A stretch of 64,000 bases of DNA from an uncultured Bacilli bacterium. GTDB taxonomy: Bacteria > Bacillota_I > Bacilli_A > RF39 > UBA660. Made by a program: the position numbers and the translations under genes. Location: contig CAJUCD010000006.1 of NCBI GenBank assembly GCA_910585045.1, positions 1,923 to 65,922 on the forward strand, written 5' to 3'. Positions 53,706-61,037 of the stretch are shown in pieces; the first letter of the stretch is position 1, and each line of letters starts with the position of its first letter. The notes under the pieces are model-generated. The model ran no database searches. It was not told the DNA's origin and was given only the letters and a program-made list of their open reading frames with translations.

Positions 53706-53714
53706 TGTTATAAT
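53706..53714 (+). promoter_or_regulatory. Extended -10 promoter
   Basis: TGTTATAAT, 24 nt before ATG 53739. Confidence 0.6.
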
Positions 53715-53738
53715 GTTTAAAGAATAGAGGGATTGTTT

Positions 53739-54824
53739 ATGGCTAAGGTGAATATTACAAAGCCTGTTGGAGGTGTGGAGTCACTTCCTTTGGTTAGTGC
53801 TTTTAAAGTTGAAGATAATGTTTATACTGTTTTTGATAGTGAAAAAAATGGTTCTATGGGTTTGCCTATAATTTATGTTAGTAAATTAAGTAATAATAAA
53901 TTGGAGAAAATAAATGATACTAATGAGTGGCAAAGTGTTAAGAATTATTTAAAAGGTATAATTAGTGGTACTAATTTTCAGTATGTAAATATTGGTAATG
54001 ATTTAAATGCTGATGAAGCTTATTATATGCCTCTTACTTTACCACAGGCTTCTTTTGATATGATAAAGTCGAGATATGTAGTAAATGATGATAAAGGTAC
54101 TACAGCTGAGGAAGTTTTAATGCCAGATAATAACGGAGTAGAAGAAGCTAAGCCAGAAGTTTTTAATGAAACTGTAATGCCTGCAGCTCCAGAAGTAGTA
54201 TCTACTCCAGAAACTGTTTTACAACCAGAAGTTGCTGTAAATTCTAATGTAGTTAATCCAATGCCAGTAGAAAATAATCCTATTCCAGCAGAGGCTCCTA
54301 AAGAAGTAAGTACTCCAAATGCTGTAGAATCACCTGCACCAGCAGTTAATATGATGCCTCCTGAACCTGTAGCAGAATCTGTAATGCCTACAGCTCCAGT
54401 TGCACCAGTAATGCCAAATAATAATGTTACAAGTAATGTAAGTATGAGTAGTGCTCCAATGGAAGTTGCTCCAATACCTACTAATAATGTTGCTACTGCA
54501 TCGGTAACTACTGAAGTTGAGAATAATGATAATAGTGAATTTGATAGTGATAGAGAGACTTTTTTAAAAGCTTGTGAGAATATGTTTGATGCTGTTATTT
54601 CAAAATATCAAAAGCAATTATTAGAGTATAAAAAAAGAGAAGAAGAATTGAAAAGAAAAGAAGCTGAGATAGAGCAAAAATTAAAAAATGCAAGTGAGCA
54701 TTTAGCTAATGCCGAGGCTAGAGAACAAGTAGCTAATATAGCTCATGATAATGCCCAAAGAGTTATGGATTTGAATAATTTTATGCCACAAGCTCCTGAT
54801 AATAATCAAACTGGTGTTATATAA
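53739..54824 (+). CDS. Hypothetical protein with Pro/Val-rich middle and coiled coil
   Basis: About 361 residues. N-terminal globular part (1-113), then about 140 residues rich in Pro, Ala, Val, Asn and Glu (repeated PAAPEV/PAPAV-type units), then a coiled coil at about 275-335 (LLEYKKREEELKRKEAEIEQKL). No signal peptide or membrane helix, so cytoplasmic. No family recognised; the layout suggests a scaffold. AGAGGG before ATG 53739. Confidence 0.7.
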   Translation: MAKVNITKPVGGVESLPLVSAFKVEDNVYTVFDSEKNGSMGLPIIYVSKLSNNKLEKINDTNEWQSVKNYLKGIISGTNFQYVNIGNDLNADEAYYMPLTLPQASFDMIKSRYVVNDDKGTTAEEVLMPDNNGVEEAKPEVFNETVMPAAPEVVSTPETVLQPEVAVNSNVVNPMPVENNPIPAEAPKEVSTPNAVESPAPAVNMMPPEPVAESVMPTAPVAPVMPNNNVTSNVSMSSAPMEVAPIPTNNVATASVTTEVENNDNSEFDSDRETFLKACENMFDAVISKYQKQLLEYKKREEELKRKEAEIEQKLKNASEHLANAEAREQVANIAHDNAQRVMDLNNFMPQAPDNNQTGVI

Positions 54825-54845
54825 ACATCAGTTTTTTCATATGGT
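54816..54845 (+). promoter_or_regulatory. Sigma-E-like promoter of the YutH-like gene
   Basis: GTTATATA, 14-nt spacer, CATATGGT, ending 14 nt before the start; a weaker match (-10 five of eight). Confidence 0.35.
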
Positions 54846-54859
54846 TTAATAGTGATATT

Positions 54860-55789
54860 ATGAAAGAAAGTATAAATTATTATTATAATTTTAATGTTTC
54901 AGAAGTAGAATATTGGGGTAGTATTTACCGTTTTAAATATTATGGTGATAGTTTTTATTTTGTTCCTTTAAAAAGATTAGATACAGAGTTAGAAGATATA
55001 ATTTTAGTGAGTAAAGAACTTAAATCTAGAGGTATTTTAGTGCATGATATTATTGGAAATAAATTTAATGAGATTGTTACTAATGTTAATGGGGGAAATT
55101 ATATTCTTCTTAAGCCAATTGGCGATATTTATGAAGAATATGGATTAGATTCAATTATAAATTTTAATAATAGTTTGTTATTAAACGCTAATAAGAGTAA
55201 AATTTATAGAAATTCTTGGGCTAAACTTTGGAGTGATAAGTTAGATTATTTTGAATATCAAATTCGAGAGCTTGGTAAAGATAAAAAAGTTATTTTAGAT
55301 AGTTTTAGTTATTATATAGGTTTGGGAGAAAATGCTATTAGTTATGTTAATAGTACAATTGCAAAATATAAACCAGATGATAGGGATAGAATTTGTTTGT
55401 CACATAAAAGAATTAATTTTCCAAATTATAAATTGAATTATTTTAATCCTTTGAGTTTTATTTTTGATTTAGAGGTAAGAGATATAGCTAGTTTTATTAA
55501 GAGTGCTTTTATGGCAGGAGAGAATGCTATTAGTTATTTAAAAGAAGTTTTGAGATTAAAAAAATTTTCAATTTATAGTTTGCAGCTTTTGTATGCAAGA
55601 TTAATTTATCCAACATATTATTTTGATATATATGAAAAAGTTATGAATGATGAGGAAGATGAAGATGCTTTAATTCCAATAATTGATAAAAGTGAGGCAT
55701 ATGAAATATTTTTACAAGAAGCTTATTTTGAAATTAGTAGATATGCTCCAATTGAAAGAATAGAGTGGCTATTAAAAAAAGAGTTATAA
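54860..55789 (+). CDS. YutH-like spore coat protein (CotS/kinase-fold family)
   Basis: 309 residues. SYYIGLGENAISYVN and a later MAGENAISYLKEVLR, WAKLWSDKLDYFEYQI and FNPLSFIFDLEVRDIASFIKSAF recall YutH, the coat-associated kinase-fold protein. The N-terminal lobe (FYFVPLKRL, NGGNYILLKPI) is kept. The position next to yutI (NifU-like) and near yutD, as in Bacillus, supports this. It is convergent with the NifU-like gene, with a 6-nt overlap. Confidence 0.6.
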   Translation: MKESINYYYNFNVSEVEYWGSIYRFKYYGDSFYFVPLKRLDTELEDIILVSKELKSRGILVHDIIGNKFNEIVTNVNGGNYILLKPIGDIYEEYGLDSIINFNNSLLLNANKSKIYRNSWAKLWSDKLDYFEYQIRELGKDKKVILDSFSYYIGLGENAISYVNSTIAKYKPDDRDRICLSHKRINFPNYKLNYFNPLSFIFDLEVRDIASFIKSAFMAGENAISYLKEVLRLKKFSIYSLQLLYARLIYPTYYFDIYEKVMNDEEDEDALIPIIDKSEAYEIFLQEAYFEISRYAPIERIEWLLKKEL

Positions 55790-56020
55790 TTCTACGTTTA
55801 TAACTCCTTCAATTTCAGGTATTTGCTCTTTTAAGTAAGTTTCAATACCATAGTTGATAGTTTCATCTTGATATCCACAGTGAGCACATGCCCCTGTAAG
55901 TTTTATAAAAACAAATTTATCTTCGTATTTTATAAATTCAATATCGCCACCATCTTGATTTAATAAAGGACGAATATCGTTTAATAGTTCTTTTATTTGA
56001 GTTGCTTTATCTTTTTCCAT
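55784..56020 (-). CDS. NifU-like C-terminal domain protein (YutI)
   Basis: 78 residues consisting of one NFU domain: IRPLLNQDGGDIEFIKYED and GACAHCGYQDETINYGIE (the CxxC that holds an Fe-S cluster). Possible Fe-S carrier. GGTGAT lies before the ATG on the minus strand. Confidence 0.93.
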   Translation of the reverse strand: MEKDKATQIKELLNDIRPLLNQDGGDIEFIKYEDKFVFIKLTGACAHCGYQDETINYGIETYLKEQIPEIEGVINVEL

Positions 56021-56082
56021 TTATAATCACCTTGTATAAATAATTATATTTTAAAAATTTTTAAAAGTAAAGGGAAATGTGT

Positions 56083-56088
56083 TATAAT
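56083..56088 (+). promoter_or_regulatory. -10 box of the S1-domain gene
   Basis: TATAAT with upstream TG (TGTGTTATAAT), 17 nt before ATG 56106. Confidence 0.6.
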
Positions 56089-56105
56089 TTAGGTGGTGAA
56101 TATAT

Positions 56106-56450
56106 ATGTATAAAGTAAATGATATTGTGAAGTGTACTATATCTGGTTTTAAGGATTACGGGATATTTGTAAGTGTTGATGCGGATTATGATGGGTTAAT
56201 TCATATATCAGAGATTTCTGAAAGTTTCGTTCGAAATGTGACTGATTATGGGGAAATGGGAGAAGAAATTTTTGCTAAAATAATAGGAATTGATGAAAAA
56301 ACAAATCAGCTTAAATTGTCAATAAAGAATATTAATTATAAGGTTGATGGTAAAGATGCAGATGATGAAGATTTAAATGGTTTTTTGCCATTAAAGAAAC
56401 ATCTTAATATTTGGATTAATGAGAAAGTTAAAGATATAAAAAGATTCTAA
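56106..56450 (+). CDS. S1 RNA-binding domain protein (YugI/CvfD-like)
   Basis: 114 residues: an S1 domain (GDIVKCTISGFKDYGIFVSV-like; DYDGLIHISEISESFVRNV; AKIIGIDEKTNQLKLSIKNI), then a short basic tail. Such small S1 proteins associate with ribosomes or regulate mRNA. AGGTGGTGA upstream. Confidence 0.88.
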   Translation: MYKVNDIVKCTISGFKDYGIFVSVDADYDGLIHISEISESFVRNVTDYGEMGEEIFAKIIGIDEKTNQLKLSIKNINYKVDGKDADDEDLNGFLPLKKHLNIWINEKVKDIKRF

Positions 56451-56471
56451 ATTAAAATTAGAACCTTTTTT
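56444..56471 (+). terminator. Terminator of the S1-domain gene
   Basis: TTCTAA ... TTAGAA followed by CCTTTTTT; it overlaps the stop. Confidence 0.6.
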
Positions 56472-56480
56472 GTTAGTAAT

Positions 56481-56502
56481 AAAAAAAGCCTTTGAAAGGC
56501 TT
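56481..56502 (-). terminator. Terminator of tRNA-Leu(TAA)
   Basis: Minus strand AAGCCTTT caa AGGCTT followed by T7. Confidence 0.75.
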
Positions 56503-56513
56503 AAATTTTCAGA

Positions 56514-56602
56514 TGGTGCCCAAGGCCGGACTTGAACCGGCACGAGCTTTAACACTCGCAGGATTTTAAGTCCTGTGCGTCTACCTATTCCGCCACTTGG
56601 GC
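56514..56602 (-). tRNA. tRNA-Leu (TAA)
   Basis: Class II tRNA: acceptor GCCCAAG/CTTGGGC, anticodon stem CAGGA/TCCTG with TAA, long variable arm (GCGAGTGTTAAAGCTCGT), encoded CCA. Confidence 0.96.
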
Positions 56603-56773
56603 AGGCACTGTCTTAATTAATAAGACTATTTAAGTATAATATGTTTTTTTTAGTTTTGCAAGTGTTTTTATGATAATTTTTAATTTTTATGGATATTTTA
56701 CTGGTAAATAGGGAATATAATATAATATGGAGCTAAAAAATAGTTGTTTTAGAATGTAGAATTTAAAAACTTG

Positions 56774-56803
56774 TTGACATGTTATTTTATATTATGTTAT
56801 AAT
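56774..56803 (+). promoter_or_regulatory. Promoter of the Ser-fMet-Asp-Phe tRNA cluster
   Basis: TTGACA, 18-nt spacer, TATAAT with extended TG. Confidence 0.75.
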
Positions 56804-56830
56804 TCAATTGTTAACGAGAAAAAAGTTCTT

Positions 56831-56923
56831 GGAGGAATACCCAAGTCTGGCTGAAGGGACCGGTCTTGAAAACCGGGAGGTCGAGCAATCGGCGCAGGGG
56901 TTCGAATCCCTTTTCCTCCGCCA
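56831..56923 (+). tRNA. tRNA-Ser (TGA)
   Basis: Class II tRNA: acceptor GGAGGAA/TTCCTCC, anticodon TGA, long variable arm, CCA encoded. Confidence 0.96.
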
Positions 56924-56945
56924 CTTTAAGTGTTAGCATGTATAT

Positions 56946-57022
<77 letters not shown>

Positions 57023-57027
57023 ATTGT

Positions 57028-57104
57028 GGTTCGTTAGTCTAGAGGCCTATGACGTCTGCCTGTCACGCAGAAGATCACGGGTTCGAATCCCGTACGAACC
57101 GCCA
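57028..57104 (+). tRNA. tRNA-Asp (GTC)
   Basis: Acceptor GGTTCGT/ACGAACC, anticodon GTC, CCA encoded. Confidence 0.96.
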
Positions 57105-57111
57105 TTTTTTT

Positions 57112-57187
<76 letters not shown>

Positions 57188-57197
57188 GATTGATACC

Positions 57198-57225
57198 AAA
57201 CTCGAACTTTTATGTTTCGAGTTTT
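57198..57225 (+). terminator. Terminator of the tRNA cluster
   Basis: AAACTCGAA ... TTCGAGTTT stem followed by TAAAA; the T run is formed by the end of the stem. Confidence 0.6.
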
Positions 57226-57294
57226 AAAATACTTCAAAATATGGTAGAATATTTATAAAGAAACTAATTGAATATGTCAATTTAGTAAACACAC

Positions 57295-57322
57295 TTGCAT
57301 AATGACAATAATCATTATGCAA
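57295..57322 (+). promoter_or_regulatory. Perfect 11-bp inverted repeat upstream of the NUDIX gene
   Basis: TTGCATAATGA caataa TCATTATGCAA, immediately before the ribosome-binding site (GAGGGG) of the NUDIX gene. Candidate operator, or an RNA hairpin that affects translation. Confidence 0.55.
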
Positions 57323-57343
57323 ATTACGAGGGGAATAGTTTAT

Positions 57344-57874
57344 ATGGAATTATTAGAAGTTTTAAACGAGAATGGTATTCCAACTGGGGAAATATTAGAT
57401 AAAAACAAAGTTCACAAAGAAGGAAAATACCACAAAGAAGTAGCACTAATATTATTGAACAAGAAAGGTGAAATTCTTTTACAAAAAAGATCCTCAACAA
57501 AAGAAATTGAGCCAAACAAATGGGCATGGCATGGAGGTCATGTTATTGCGGGAGAAACAAGTAAAGAAGCAATTATTAGAGAAACAAAAGAGGAATTAGG
57601 GTTAACTTTAACTAAAAATCAAATTAAGTTATTAGTCGAACTAAGAAGAGACAAGTTTCCAAATAGGCAATATACAGTAGCATATTATTCAAGATGTAAT
57701 TTAAATGTTGATGAGTTTAAGATTCAAAAAGATGAACTATCTGAAGTAAAATGGTTTTCTTTTAGAAAATTTAAAGATATGATTTATAGTAGTCATCCTG
57801 ACATGATGTTTAAAAATAATGAAAACACTAATAAAATAATTAGTGCTTTAGAAAACATAATTAAATCTTACTAA
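57344..57874 (+). CDS. NUDIX hydrolase
   Basis: About 176 residues. The Nudix box is complete: GHVIAGETSKEAIIRETKEELGL fits GX5EX7REUXEEXGU. Preceded by ALILLNKKGEILLQKRS and WAWHGGH, as in the YfcD/IPP-isomerase-like branch; substrate not decided. The coding strand uses more C than its neighbours, which suggests transfer. ATG 57344 behind GAGGGG. Its 3' end overlaps the convergent nucleotidase by 14 nt. Confidence 0.9.
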   Translation: MELLEVLNENGIPTGEILDKNKVHKEGKYHKEVALILLNKKGEILLQKRSSTKEIEPNKWAWHGGHVIAGETSKEAIIRETKEELGLTLTKNQIKLLVELRRDKFPNRQYTVAYYSRCNLNVDEFKIQKDELSEVKWFSFRKFKDMIYSSHPDMMFKNNENTNKIISALENIIKSY

Positions 57875-58448
57875 TAATGTTATATACATCATCCCATTTA
57901 TATACTCTATAAATTTGGTTATTAGTATATGAATGGTTGTACTTTGCATCAAAGCATAGTAGTTTCATATGATTTTTTAGTTGTTCTATATTTGAAATGG
58001 AATCTTCAATCATAATATCAATTTTATTGTTTAAGCAAGCCTTTAGCTTATTTAAATTAGAGAAAACAATCTTGTCATACATTATATTATTTTTATCCAA
58101 CCATTTGATAATTAGTTTTTCCATATTTTTTTGTCTTTTAATACCTCTTTTGACAATTTGGCTATCGTAGGTTCTTGCAGTAATTATAATTATTTTATTT
58201 CCATCATTTTTCAATTTTTCGATTATATTGCTAGCATTTTCTCTAACTTTTATAGATGTAGCATATTTTTCCCAATGTGTATCCCAAAATTGGTGACTAT
58301 CTTCTTTACTTAAAAAACCACAAATGGAATTTGTATTCATTGTATCATCAAAGCCTAAATTATTTTCAATCATATATTTTTTACCAACAGTTTTTATATA
58401 ATTTTCCAAATCAGTAAGAACTCCATCTATATCTATTCCAATGTTCAT
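57861..58448 (-). CDS. HAD-type 5'-nucleotidase / hydrolase (NT5C-like)
   Basis: About 195 residues. Motif I DIDGVLTD (nucleophile Asp), motif II IIITAR, and the motif IV region DIMIEDSI. FWDTHWEKY and the cap region resemble the deoxyribonucleotidase/NagD-like HAD group with NT5C. Substrate probably a nucleotide or a sugar phosphate. AAAGGTGAT before ATG 58448. Convergent with the NUDIX gene. Confidence 0.82.
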   Translation of the reverse strand: MNIGIDIDGVLTDLENYIKTVGKKYMIENNLGFDDTMNTNSICGFLSKEDSHQFWDTHWEKYATSIKVRENASNIIEKLKNDGNKIIIITARTYDSQIVKRGIKRQKNMEKLIIKWLDKNNIMYDKIVFSNLNKLKACLNNKIDIMIEDSISNIEQLKNHMKLLCFDAKYNHSYTNNQIYRVYKWDDVYNIISKI

Positions 58449-58520
58449 TATAATCACCTTTTATAGTATAACACATTGTGATATTCAAAAAAAGTTATTG
58501 AACGTCCTCCCTTAGGGCAC

Positions 58521-58645
58521 CAGTTAGAATATCAACAAACCTAAATAAATACTGGGTTTGTTTTATTTTTGCTTATTTTTTGAATTTTCAAATTTCACTC
58601 ATAAACACCTATAATCTTTGCTACGTAATATACAAGTAATATACA
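58521..58645 (+). repeat. Integrative-element end (copy B) beside integrase remnant
   Basis: 58521-58571 matches 23624-23674 (46 of 51) and 58624-58645 is identical to 23737-23758. Just before it TTAGGGC A CCA (58512-58522) looks like a tRNA acceptor end plus discriminator plus CCA, as expected of an attachment site. AACAAACC/GGTTTGTT forms a terminator-like hairpin here too. Confidence 0.65.
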
Positions 58646-58656
58646 CATTTATAATG

Positions 58657-58830
58657 CTAATATTCTATTCTTTCTAAATACTTTAATAATTCTTTTATTG
58701 ATTTTTTTACATAAGCATCGTTAGTCACATCTTTAGATAAACTATGACCCATCAACTTTTTTATAACTGGATCGGGTATTTCTAGCTCAGAACATTTTGT
58801 AGCAAATGAGAACAAAATGCAGACATTTCT
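58657..58830 (-). pseudogene. Tyrosine recombinase (integrase), C-terminal remnant
   Basis: On the minus strand the frame reads FATKCSELEIPDPVIKK, then LMGHSLSKDVTNDAYVKKS, then IKELLKYLERIEY and a stop. LMGHS and the later DAY are the conserved His and nucleophilic Tyr of phage-type integrases. The preceding Arg motif is disordered (insertion) and the rest of the gene is gone. It is the only integrase trace in the window. Confidence 0.8.
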
Positions 58831-58878
58831 CAAAAATTTTAGGTTTATAGTGCAAAAACATAGGTAAAAGGTATTAGC

Positions 58879-59139
58879 ATGGAAGCATTCGAAGTTATAT
58901 TAGGCATATTAAATAATCTAATTGTTAACAAAGCATTTAATAAAAAAATAAGTCTTAAAAGATGATTGCCTTACATTTTTATATATTATTCAGTAATTAT
59001 ACTTTTATTATTTGTTATTATCTTTTTAAGCATTAGCTATATAAGATTAAAAAATATAATAGGATATTTTCTAATTTTATTAGGTATTATTCTTTTTGTA
59101 CTACTACTATTACCATTATTTGCTTATAGAGATAAATAA
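58879..59139 (+). pseudogene. Small membrane protein gene interrupted by TGA
   Basis: An 86-codon frame from ATG 58879 to TAA 59137, with TGA at 58963. Reading on, it encodes LPYIFIYYSVIILLLFVIIF and a second helix (YFLILLGIILFVLLLLPLF). KKISLKR-stop-LPYI suggests a former Trp (TGG to TGA). No clear ribosome-binding site. Part of the decayed element. Confidence 0.5.
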
Positions 59140-59474
59140 TTTCTTTCTTATAACAGTTATCCATCGTAATTGAGAAGAAGAAAGAATTTTTGGGTTTTAT
59201 ATGAAAAATAAGACAAAAGCAAAAATGTTGTAAACTGTTATATTTATGTCATAAATTTTGTGAAGCTAACCTAATTGGTACTTGTAGATGATTTTATTTC
59301 ATTAACGAGTTTTAAAATGTTGATGGAAATATTAAAATATTGAAGTGTTTAAGCTATAAGTTTTTTCTTTTAATGAAACTGTTAATTTAGATTTAGTTGC
59401 TGGAATATTCCTTATTAGGAAGTTTTTTTGTTTAGGAAAATATGTTATAATTAATTCTGAAGTAAGAGGTTGCT
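59140..59474. other. A+T-rich region without genes
   Basis: No coding frame or RNA gene seen. At 59409-59430 TTCCT tatt AGGAA followed by T7 is a terminator, and TGTTATAAT at 59443-59451 is an extended -10, 23 nt before the next gene. Confidence 0.5.
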
Positions 59475-60176
59475 ATGATAAAGTATGAAATATCTTTGAA
59501 GGATATAGATTTTAATTATTTTCATTTTACAAAAAAGAAGAATATTATTTCTATTGAAGAAAAAGGTTTGTTACCAAAAAAATCTTTTCATGCTCAATCT
59601 TTGGAGGTTACGAAAAAGGTGTTTTTTGTAGAAGGGTTAGATAATCTTTTAATATTATTTGATTGTTGGATAAATATTTGTGAAAAATATCCACTTATTC
59701 CAGGGTTTTTTAATATAGGTACAAAAATTAAAGGAAAGAATATATTTTCAAAGTTATTTATTAAAGCTTATTTTAAATGGATAGAATTTAATAAATTACA
59801 TAAGTTTGTTTCATATAAATATTTTGATAGATTTTTAAAAAAATATATATTACTTAATATAGATGTTAAAGAAGGCTTAGACTTTAGTTTTGATGATATG
59901 GATCAGATAAAAGCTAAGGGGTATGATAAGTATTTTTTGATGAAAGCTGGTTATTCTTTAAAGTATTCAAATTTGGATTCTATAAAAATGGATAAATGGA
60001 ATTTACATACTTTTTCAAATCATGGTGTAGATTCTAAAAAAATAAAATTATGTTATATTAATGGTTCTTATAATATGTTGGATATAATTAAATATGCTTT
60101 GGCTAACTCTAAGTTAGATGTAGAAAATATTTGTCCTGTTCTTTGGGGTTATTTAAAAACAAGAAAAATATTATAA
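59475..60176 (+). CDS. Unknown protein with ADP-ribosyltransferase-like N-terminal motif
   Basis: 233 residues. The N-terminal YFHFTKKKNIISIEEKGLLP resembles the H-F-T ... I ... GL(L)P start of ART-fold proteins (DarT, Tpt1 and similar). The remainder is basic and hydrophobic with no further motif I can assign. It could be a degenerate or divergent ART domain; no antitoxin-like macrodomain gene is adjacent. AGAGGT before the ATG. Confidence 0.45.
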   Translation: MIKYEISLKDIDFNYFHFTKKKNIISIEEKGLLPKKSFHAQSLEVTKKVFFVEGLDNLLILFDCWINICEKYPLIPGFFNIGTKIKGKNIFSKLFIKAYFKWIEFNKLHKFVSYKYFDRFLKKYILLNIDVKEGLDFSFDDMDQIKAKGYDKYFLMKAGYSLKYSNLDSIKMDKWNLHTFSNHGVDSKKIKLCYINGSYNMLDIIKYALANSKLDVENICPVLWGYLKTRKIL

Positions 60177-60230
60177 AAAAATACTAAATTTTAAAATTTT
60201 GGACAAATTAATATAGAGGTTTAGATATTA

Positions 60231-60986
60231 ATGAAGAAATTTAGAATTAGTAATATTTTTTTAATAGTTATAATTTTTCTTATAAGTAGTTCTTTAATAA
60301 ATGAATTGTTTTTGGGCTTTTGGGATAAAGTTTTTTTGTGTGCTTTTTCCTTGATATTATTAATAGTTTTAAAATTTGTTCAGTATAAATTTAAGTTTTT
60401 TTTATCTAATACTTTAGAATTATTAATTTGTTGTTTTATATTTTTAACAAGTATTTTAGGAGAAGTTTATAATTTTTATACACTTATTTCTTGGTGGGAT
60501 ATTTTAGTGCATTTTTTTAGTGGAGTATTAGGAGTTGCTGTTTGTTTTGCTTTTTTAAGGCTCGTTTTTAAAAATTGTTCTAAAGGTGTTTCTTATATTT
60601 TATTAATTGTTTCTATTTGTTTTAGCATTACTATTGGAGTAATGTGGGAATTTGGTGAATATTATACAGATAAATATTTAAATTGGGATGGTCAGAAAGA
60701 TACTATATTAACTAAAATATCTTCGATAAAATTAGATGCTAGTAAAAATAGTAAGCCAGTTGTAATTAAAGATATTTCTAAAACAACTTTGTATAATAAA
60801 GAAGAGCAAGAATTAGCAATTATTAAAGGAGGTTATTTAGATATAGGGCTTAATGATACAATGTTGGATTTAATGATAGCATTTCTAGGCTCAAGTATGT
60901 ATGTGGCTTTTATAATTATGTTTTTGAAGTTTAGTAATATTGATTCTTATCAAAAAAGATTTGGCATTGTAAAATTAAATAGATAA
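60231..60986 (+). CDS. Membrane protein of the DUF2238/YjdF type
   Basis: 251 residues and six predicted helices. SWWDILVHFFSGVLGV and ITIGVMWEFGEYYTDK, then DIGLNDTMLDLMIAFLG match the HxxxG / WEFxE / DxxxDxxxDxxG signature of DUF2238 (YjdF). A charged loop of about 70 residues is inserted. Function unknown. Confidence 0.7.
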   Translation: MKKFRISNIFLIVIIFLISSSLINELFLGFWDKVFLCAFSLILLIVLKFVQYKFKFFLSNTLELLICCFIFLTSILGEVYNFYTLISWWDILVHFFSGVLGVAVCFAFLRLVFKNCSKGVSYILLIVSICFSITIGVMWEFGEYYTDKYLNWDGQKDTILTKISSIKLDASKNSKPVVIKDISKTTLYNKEEQELAIIKGGYLDIGLNDTMLDLMIAFLGSSMYVAFIIMFLKFSNIDSYQKRFGIVKLNR

Positions 60987-61037
60987 TGTCATAAAAAGAT
61001 ACTTAAAGCGTACAGTTAATTAGAGGTGTTATTTGTT

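Noticed and set aside
54120..54500. Repeat array in the Pro/Val-rich part of the 361-aa protein
   Set aside because: Units vary in length and sequence; it is low-complexity coding sequence, not a DNA repeat or CRISPR.
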